The notes under the pieces were generated by a model that saw nothing but the letters and a program-made list of their open reading frames with translations, made no database searches and was not told the DNA's origin. Position numbers and translations under genes: made by a program. From NCBI GenBank assembly GCA_025929805.1, contig JAICPP010000031.1, positions 1 through 21,387 on the forward strand: a stretch of DNA of 21,387 nucleotides. Reading direction: 5' to 3'. This document shows positions 16,082 through 21,387 of the stretch, piece by piece. Within the stretch, counting starts at the first letter, position 1. Every line of letters begins with the position of its first letter. This DNA is from Gemmatimonadales bacterium (GTDB taxonomy: Bacteria; Gemmatimonadota; Gemmatimonadetes; Gemmatimonadales; GWC2-71-9).

Positions 16082-16098
16082 AGCTGAACGGTTTCTCG

Positions 16099-17148
16099 AT
16101 GAAGGTGCTGGTGACGGGCGGTGCGGGCTTCATCGGTTCGCACTTATGTGAGCGCTTGATTTCCGAAGGACACGAAGTCGTCTGCCTGGACAACTTCTTT
16201 ACGGGCCGCCGGGACAACATCCGTCACCTGCTCGACTGCGCACGTTTCGAGCTCCTCCGACACGACGTGTGCGAGCCCCTGCTGCTCGAGGTAGACCAGA
16301 TCTACAATCTGGCCTGTCCCGCCTCGCCAGTACACTACCAGTACAATCCCATCAAGACAGTTAAGTCCAATGTGATGGGAACCTTGAACATGCTGGTGCT
16401 GGCTCGGCGCGTGGGTGCGCGCATTCTGCAGGCATCCACCTCCGAAGTCTACGGCGAGCCCTACGTGCATCCCCAGCATGAGGGCTATTGGGGAAATGTG
16501 AATCCGATCGGCCTCCGATCTTGCTACGACGAAGGAAAGCGGGTGGCCGAGACGCTCATGATGGATTATCACCGGCAGAACAAGGTCGACACCAGAATAG
16601 CGCGAATCTTCAACACCTATGGACCGCGCATGGCTGAGTCCGATGGGCGGGTGGTGTCGAACTTTATCGTCCAAGCGTTGCGGGGGCAGCCGTTGACTCT
16701 CTATGGCGACGGCAGCCAGACCCGCTCCTTCTGCTATGTCGACGATCTGGTCGAAGGATTGATCCGGCTCATGCATGCGGACGGGCTGCACGATCCGGTC
16801 AATCTGGGCAATCCGGGCGAGTTCTCCATTCGCCAGCTTGCCGAGGCCATAGCCGGGCTGTGCCATGCAGAGCTCCTCATCCAATATCACCCCCTACCCC
16901 AAGATGATCCTACGCAGCGATGTCCCGATATCGCCCGGGCCGGAGAGCTGCTCGGCTGGCAACCGACGGTGGCCCTGCGTGATGGGCTGGAGCGTACAGT
17001 GCCGTATTTCTCCGAAAGGCTGAAACGCTGCTCCGCCCACCACGCCAAGCACAATGGCCGGCTGGTGCCAGCAGGAGACATCCCGTTTGTCGAGCGCCGG
17101 AGAGCTTACAGCGAAGCAGCGCACTGGACGGATCGGCATCGATCCTGA
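16099..17148 (+). CDS. UDP-glucuronate decarboxylase (UDP-xylose synthase)
   Basis: A 349-residue NAD-dependent short-chain dehydrogenase of the extended (epimerase) type, converting UDP-glucuronate to UDP-xylose. It has TGGAGFIG (6-13) for NAD, the UXS signature NLACPASPVHYQYNPIKT (70-87), catalytic T114 and E116 (ASTSEVYG), and Y143-x3-K147 (SCYDEGKR). WGNVNPIG and GDGSQTRSFCYVDDLVEG are characteristic of UXS rather than dTDP-glucose dehydratase. The family is about 310-320 residues; here about 30 extra residues after YFSERL form a basic, probably disordered tail. The ATG at 16099 has no strong ribosome site but fits the family start exactly. It is the first of five plus-strand sugar-nucleotide genes, suggesting xylose or a xylose-derived sugar in the polymer. 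Confidence 0.93.
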   Translation: MKVLVTGGAGFIGSHLCERLISEGHEVVCLDNFFTGRRDNIRHLLDCARFELLRHDVCEPLLLEVDQIYNLACPASPVHYQYNPIKTVKSNVMGTLNMLVLARRVGARILQASTSEVYGEPYVHPQHEGYWGNVNPIGLRSCYDEGKRVAETLMMDYHRQNKVDTRIARIFNTYGPRMAESDGRVVSNFIVQALRGQPLTLYGDGSQTRSFCYVDDLVEGLIRLMHADGLHDPVNLGNPGEFSIRQLAEAIAGLCHAELLIQYHPLPQDDPTQRCPDIARAGELLGWQPTVALRDGLERTVPYFSERLKRCSAHHAKHNGRLVPAGDIPFVERRRAYSEAAHWTDRHRS

Positions 17149-17203
17149 TGTCGAGAGCAAGCGGGACTTTTGAGCAGCCCGCGCACCCATGGGAGACGGA
17201 TGG

Positions 17204-18322
17204 ATGAAAGAGCATATCCTGATCACAGGCGGAGCCGGCTTCATCGGATCTCATCTTGCCGATGCCCTCCTAGCCCGTGGTCATCGGGTCCGGGCGCTGG
17301 ACAACCTCTCACCACAGGTCCACGGCGAGGATATCCACCGGCCGGGCTACCTGGATCCTGCAGTCGAACTGATCAACGGGGACGTGCGGGACCCCGATGC
17401 CGTTCGCCGGGCTCTCAAGGGAGTGGACGTCGTTTACCATCTCGCTGCGGCCGTAGGCGTCGGCCAAAGCATGTACGAGATTGCCCAATACACCGCAGTG
17501 AACAGTCTGGGCACGGCAGTACTGCTCGAAGCGCTCGCTTCCCAACCAGTGGCGCGCTTGGTCGTCGCGTCGAGCATGAGCCTGTACGGCGAGGGGCTGT
17601 ACCGCGCTCCGGACGGGGCGATCTGCACGGGGGAGGAGCGGAGCCTGGCGCAGCTTCGCGCCGGTGACTGGGAGGTACGAAATGCCCGGGGCGAGGTGCT
17701 CACGCCAGTGCCTACGCCGGAGAGCAAGCTTCCATCGCTCGCGTCCGTCTATGCGCTGTCCAAGTTCGACCAGGAGCGCTTGTGCCTGCTCATCGGTCGA
17801 GCGTATGGCATCGCGACAACGGCACTCCGGTTCTTCAACGTCTTCGGCACCCGACAGGCGTTGTCGAATCCGTACACCGGTGTGCTGGCCATCTTCGCCT
17901 CCCGGCTACTCAACGACAAGCCACCCACGGTGTTCGAAGATGGTCGCCAACGCCGCGACTTCGTCAGCGTGTACGATGTCGCCCGGGCCTGCTGCCTGGT
18001 GCTGGAGCATCCCCGATCGGCTCAGGGGGTGTTCAATGTGGGCAGCGGACGCTCGTATAGCATTTCCGAGATCGCAGCGCGGCTTGCCCGGGTAATGGGC
18101 AAGGAATACATCGAGTCTGAGTTGACCGGAAAATACCGGGTAGGAGACATCAGGCACTGCTTTGCCGACATCGCACTGGCCAGGTCGGCCCTGGGTTACG
18201 AGCCGCGGGTGAGGCTCGAAGAAGGTCTGGAGGAGCTTGCCATCTGGCTCGAAGGTCAGGTCGCCACCGACCGGGTGGAGCAGGCCAGCGCCGAACTGGC
18301 CGCTCGGGGGCTGACCGTATGA
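17204..18322 (+). CDS. NAD-dependent sugar epimerase, dTDP-L-rhamnose 4-epimerase-like
   Basis: A 372-residue extended SDR. HILITGGAGFIGSHL at the N terminus binds NAD, ASSMSLYGEG (122-131) holds the catalytic Ser, and Y183-x3-K187 (YALSK) the Tyr/Lys pair. The segment from HLAAAVGVGQSMYEI to the YGEGLYR loop, together with the about 45-residue insertion before YALSK, is what I recall of the WbiB-type dTDP-L-rhamnose 4-epimerase (to 6-deoxy-L-talose), but I cannot exclude another hexose 4-epimerase. An upstream in-frame ATG at 17189 exists. I choose 17204 because GGGAG (17191-17195) lies 8 bases before it and the protein then starts MKEHILITGG. It overlaps the next gene by 4 bp (ATGA). Confidence 0.85.
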   Translation: MKEHILITGGAGFIGSHLADALLARGHRVRALDNLSPQVHGEDIHRPGYLDPAVELINGDVRDPDAVRRALKGVDVVYHLAAAVGVGQSMYEIAQYTAVNSLGTAVLLEALASQPVARLVVASSMSLYGEGLYRAPDGAICTGEERSLAQLRAGDWEVRNARGEVLTPVPTPESKLPSLASVYALSKFDQERLCLLIGRAYGIATTALRFFNVFGTRQALSNPYTGVLAIFASRLLNDKPPTVFEDGRQRRDFVSVYDVARACCLVLEHPRSAQGVFNVGSGRSYSISEIAARLARVMGKEYIESELTGKYRVGDIRHCFADIALARSALGYEPRVRLEEGLEELAIWLEGQVATDRVEQASAELAARGLTV

Positions 18323-19437
18323 GTCCGAGGAACATTGGCCGCATCTTCCGCCGCCGGGTGTTGATCACCGGCGGTTCAGGCTTCGTCGGCACCAACCTGG
18401 CCCACCGTCTGCTCAGCGCCGGCCAGCCGGTGCTGTTGTTCGACAGCCTGGCCCGGCCCGGTGTGGAGCAGAATCTCCGCTGGCTGCGCCATACCCATGG
18501 GGATCTCGTGGAAATCATGATCGCCGATGTGAGGGATGTTCCGGCAGTTCGGCGCGCCGTACAGCAGGCATCGCAGGTGTACCACTTCGCCGCTCAAGTG
18601 GCTGTTACCACCAGTCTCACCGATCCTGTGGAAGACTTCGAGGTGAACGCCCGCGGCACCCTGAATATCCTGGAGGCGATCCGCGAGCAGATCAGCCCGC
18701 CTCCAATCCTCTTTACATCGACAAATAAGGTGTACGGCGCTCTGGAAGATGTAGGGTTGCGTCGGCGGAACCTTCGCTACGAGCCAACCGATCCGTCGCT
18801 CCGGCAGACCGGCGTGGATGAGAGTCGGCCACTCGACTTCCACAGCCCCTATGGCTGCTCAAAGGGAACAGCCGATCAGTACGTGCTCGATTATGCGCGA
18901 AGCTATGGCCTGCCGGCCATGGTGTTCCGGATGAGCTGCATCTACGGCGCCCATCAGTTCGGCACCGAGGACCAGGGGTGGGTGGCTCACTTCCTCATGC
19001 GGGCACTGGAACGGCAGCCCATCACCCTGCACGGAGATGGTCGGCAGGTACGTGACATTCTCTCAGTCGATGATCTGGTCGACGCGTTCCTGTTGGCTCA
19101 GCAGTGCATGGCCACCGAGTGCGGGCAGGCCTTCAACATCGGCGGCGGCCCCGGAAACACACTCAGCTTGCTGGAGCTGCTCGATCTGATCGCCGAGTTG
19201 CTGGGCCACAAACCCGATTTCCAGTTCGAGGCTTGGCGGACTGGCGATCAACGCTACTACGTCTCCGACACCGCGAAATTCCAGCGCGCGACCGGCTGGA
19301 AGCCACGGCTCACAGTGCAGGAGGGACTCGACCGCCTACTTGAATGGTTGCTTGACTCACGATCAAAGGAAGCCGTGATCGCCTCGATCGGAGGAGCCCG
19401 GTCTTCGGCACGGCGGGCGGCTGGTGCCGAACGGTAA
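18319..19437 (+). CDS. CDP-paratose 2-epimerase (CDP-tyvelose epimerase)-like SDR
   Basis: A 372-residue extended SDR. It has VLITGGSGFVGTNL for NAD (glycines 19-24), FTSTNKVYG (132-140), DFHSPYGCSKG with Y178 and K182, and YGAHQFGTEDQGWVAHF. The combination TSTNKVYG + LDFHSPYGCSKG + DQGWV is the hallmark of the RfbE group, which interconverts CDP-paratose and CDP-tyvelose at C2. The enzymes needed to make CDP-paratose (RfbF/G/H/S) are not in this window, so the real substrate may be another CDP- or UDP-sugar. About 20 extra arginine/alanine-rich residues end the protein. Its ATG overlaps the previous stop (ATGA), showing coupling with the preceding epimerase. Confidence 0.85.
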   Translation: MSPRNIGRIFRRRVLITGGSGFVGTNLAHRLLSAGQPVLLFDSLARPGVEQNLRWLRHTHGDLVEIMIADVRDVPAVRRAVQQASQVYHFAAQVAVTTSLTDPVEDFEVNARGTLNILEAIREQISPPPILFTSTNKVYGALEDVGLRRRNLRYEPTDPSLRQTGVDESRPLDFHSPYGCSKGTADQYVLDYARSYGLPAMVFRMSCIYGAHQFGTEDQGWVAHFLMRALERQPITLHGDGRQVRDILSVDDLVDAFLLAQQCMATECGQAFNIGGGPGNTLSLLELLDLIAELLGHKPDFQFEAWRTGDQRYYVSDTAKFQRATGWKPRLTVQEGLDRLLEWLLDSRSKEAVIASIGGARSSARRAAGAER

Positions 19438-20425
19438 CGTCGCTGCTCCGGCGAGAAGCGTCACCCGGACGATGCGCGCCGCCGTCATCGCCGGCCCGCG
19501 GCAGAGTGAGATCGAGCACCTCATAGTGCCTGAGCCGGGCCCCGGCGAGGTTCGGGTGCGATTAGAAGGGTGCGGTGTGTGTGGGTCCAGTCTCCCGCTG
19601 TGGGAAGGCAGGTCCTGGTTTCAATATCCGACAGAGCCGGGTATCCCTGGTCATGAGGGCTGGGGTGTGGTGGATGCCGTCGGTGCCAGGGTCACCGGCC
19701 TGACACCCGGCGACCGGGTGGCCGCGCTCTCCTACCGGGCGTACGCGGAATACGACATCGCCCCGGCCGAATCCATCGTACCTCTCCCGGCCAATCTGGA
19801 TGGAACCTTCTTCCCGGGAGAGCCGCTCGGCTGCGCGGTAAACATCTTCCGCCGTTCTGACATTCAACCAGGTCAGACAGTGGTGATCATCGGCATTGGG
19901 TTCCTTGGGGCCATACTCACCCGACTGGCGAGCCGAGCCGGAGCCCGGGTTATCGCCATTTCTCGGCGTTCCTTTGCGCTGGACCTGGCCCGGGAGCTTG
20001 GAGCCGACATCGTTATGACTCTGGACGACCACCACAAGATCGTCGGCCAGGTGCAGCAGCTGACGGAAGGCCAGGGGGCCGAGCGGGTCATCGAGGCCGT
20101 GGGAGCCCAGTGGCCGCTCGACCTGGCGACGGATCTGACCCGGGTGCGGGGCCGGCTGGTCATTGCAGGGTACCACCAGGACGGTCCCCGTCAGGTGAAC
20201 ATGCAGCTGTGGAACTGGCGCGGGCTCGACGTGATCAATGCCCATGAGCGCGATCCGCAGATCTACGTGGAAGGGATACGTGGCGCGGTCGAGGCTGTGT
20301 CCAGCGGCATTCTGGATCCGACCCTCCTCTATACTCACACCTTTCCTCTCCACCAGCTGGATGACGCCTTCGAGATCATGCGCGAACGGCCGGATGGCTT
20401 TCTCAAGGCCCTGGTGCTCACATGA
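19424..20425 (+). CDS. Zinc-type medium-chain dehydrogenase (sugar/alcohol dehydrogenase)
   Basis: A 333-residue MDR protein. Catalytic-zinc ligands C53 (GVCGSS), H77/E78 (PGHEGW) and E133 (PGEPLG) are present, as is a Rossmann GIGFLG (157-162) for NAD(P). The four-cysteine structural-zinc lobe is missing: the chain passes directly from GDRVAALSYRAYAEYDIA to the later domain, as in several small sugar-dehydrogenase subfamilies. The usual Asp or Thr after GxCGS is Ser. The start is uncertain: GTG at 19424 overlaps the previous gene by 14 bp, or ATG at 19472 (MRAAVIAGPRQ) is closer to typical family starts but leaves 34 bp of gap. It ends in an ATGA overlap with the next oxidoreductase. Together with that gene it probably oxidises and re-reduces a sugar nucleotide or free sugar, but the substrate is unknown. 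Confidence 0.85.
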   Translation: MPNGNVAAPARSVTRTMRAAVIAGPRQSEIEHLIVPEPGPGEVRVRLEGCGVCGSSLPLWEGRSWFQYPTEPGIPGHEGWGVVDAVGARVTGLTPGDRVAALSYRAYAEYDIAPAESIVPLPANLDGTFFPGEPLGCAVNIFRRSDIQPGQTVVIIGIGFLGAILTRLASRAGARVIAISRRSFALDLARELGADIVMTLDDHHKIVGQVQQLTEGQGAERVIEAVGAQWPLDLATDLTRVRGRLVIAGYHQDGPRQVNMQLWNWRGLDVINAHERDPQIYVEGIRGAVEAVSSGILDPTLLYTHTFPLHQLDDAFEIMRERPDGFLKALVLT

Positions 20426-21387
20426 AACCTCGCCTCGGATTTCTCGGCGTCGGCTGGATCGGTCGCCATCGTTTGAAGGCTGTGGTCGGCAGCGGAGTGG
20501 CCGATGTTGTGGCTGTGGCGGACACAATTCCGGAGAACGCCACGGCTGCCGCACAGCTGGTTCCCACCTCAATCGCCGCTTCCATGGATGAGCTCCTCGA
20601 AGCCGAGCTGGACGGGCTGGTCATCGCGACCCCGAGCGCGCTCCACGCCGAACAAGCGATAGCCGCGCTGGAGCATCGCATCGCCGTGTTTTGCCAGAAG
20701 CCACTTGCCCGCACCGCAGGTGAAACCGGGCGCGTGGTCGAGGCGGCCCGACAGGCCGATCGTCTGCTGGCAGTGGACCTGTCATACCGTTGCGTCGAAG
20801 GCGCCCGCCGTATCCGAGGGCTGATTCGTGCAGGAGAGCTCGGCTCGGTGTACGCGGTCGATCTGGTCTTTCACAACGCGTACGGTCCCGATAAGGACTG
20901 GTTCTACAATCCGGAGCTTTCGGGAGGCGGGTGTGTAATCGATCTCGGCAGCCATTTGGTAGATCTCGCCCTCTGGATCCTGGAGCCGACAACCGTGACT
21001 GGGGTGTCGAGCCACCTGTTCGCCAAGGGTGAGCCGCTGGGGAATCGCCGCGATCTCGTCGAGGATTTTGCCCTGGCCGAGCTGCAGCTGGACCGGCGTA
21101 CAATCGTGCGTCTCGCCTGCTCCTGGAACCTGCCCGCCGGCCGCGATGCCGTCATCGAAGCGTCGTTCATAGGCACCGGTGGTGGCGCGAAGCTCAGCAA
21201 CGTCGGCGGATCGTTTTACGACTTCACTGCCGAGAGGTTTCGAGGCACCACAAGCGAACGTCTGTGCGCTCCTCCTGATGCCTGGGGCGGCCGGGCAATC
21301 GTGGAGTGGGCTACGCAGCTGGCTTCCGGTGCCAGCTTCGATCCGCGGGTAGAACGCTTGACGGAGGTTGCCCAAGTGCTGGACGCA
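20422..21387 (+). CDS. Gfo/Idh/MocA-family oxidoreductase (partial, runs off right edge)
   Basis: An open frame from ATG 20422 (overlapping the previous stop as ATGA) to the window edge, 322 codons, no stop. The N-terminal NAD(P) Rossmann domain has GVGWIG (9-14), the catalytic QKP is Q92-K93-P94 (usual form EKP), and the GGGCVIDLGSHLVDLALW stretch (168-185) gives the D174 and H178 family motif. Members oxidise or reduce sugars such as myo-inositol, UDP-GlcNAcA derivatives or glucose-fructose; the substrate here is unknown. With the MDR next door it is likely to form a two-step oxidation/reduction (net epimerisation or ketone formation) in the same operon. Only the last residues of the family, about 10-40, are expected to be missing. 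Confidence 0.9.
   Translation, partial: MKPRLGFLGVGWIGRHRLKAVVGSGVADVVAVADTIPENATAAAQLVPTSIAASMDELLEAELDGLVIATPSALHAEQAIAALEHRIAVFCQKPLARTAGETGRVVEAARQADRLLAVDLSYRCVEGARRIRGLIRAGELGSVYAVDLVFHNAYGPDKDWFYNPELSGGGCVIDLGSHLVDLALWILEPTTVTGVSSHLFAKGEPLGNRRDLVEDFALAELQLDRRTIVRLACSWNLPAGRDAVIEASFIGTGGGAKLSNVGGSFYDFTAERFRGTTSERLCAPPDAWGGRAIVEWATQLASGASFDPRVERLTEVAQVLDA

Overview
The window is high-GC bacterial DNA (roughly 60-65% by eye) with dense gene packing, many start/stop overlaps and some GTG starts. The bacterial Ig-like lipoprotein, the tyrosine autokinase and the NurA/HerA/Mre11/Rad50 set suggest a Gram-negative lineage such as Gemmatimonadota or a relative. This assignment is inference from protein character and gene order; there is no rRNA or marker gene here.

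Layout. (1) 1-4130, minus strand: an exopolysaccharide export operon, transcribed wza-like export protein -> Wzc-like tyrosine autokinase -> a CysN/NodQ-type sulfate-activation GTPase cut by the left edge. (2) 4131-4598: intergenic, with a strong terminator hairpin and an inverted repeat. (3) 4599-6446, minus: a lipoprotein with three Ig-like repeats and a C-terminal glycoside-hydrolase-like domain. (4) 6447-6809: an AT-rich divergent promoter region. (5) 6810-8406, plus: a GT4 glycosyltransferase and a receiver-only response regulator. (6) 8427-15900, minus: five genes, nurA -> herA -> sbcD/mre11 -> sbcC/rad50 -> GNAT acetyltransferase, in archaeal-style arrangement. (7) 15901-16098: a divergent intergenic region rich in RNA-like hairpins. 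(8) 16099-21387, plus: a nucleotide-sugar operon with UDP-glucuronate decarboxylase, a dTDP-rhamnose-4-epimerase-like SDR, a CDP-paratose-2-epimerase-like SDR, a zinc-type MDR dehydrogenase and a Gfo/Idh/MocA oxidoreductase cut by the right edge.

How it works together. Regions 1, 3, 5 and 8 read as parts of one surface-polysaccharide locus: sugar precursors (UDP-xylose and epimerised deoxysugars), a glycosyltransferase, Wza/Wzc export control, possible sulfation through the CysN-type GTPase, and a secreted lipoprotein that may act on the polymer. Region 6 is a separate DNA double-strand-break resection module (NurA nuclease, HerA translocase, Mre11-Rad50) set inside this locus. It is the most notable content, because the four-gene arrangement is the classical archaeal one and here it carries an acetyltransferase whose start overlaps the end of rad50.

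Two edge genes, cysN-like on the left and Gfo/Idh/MocA on the right, are incomplete. No tRNA, rRNA, insertion sequence or CRISPR array was found.
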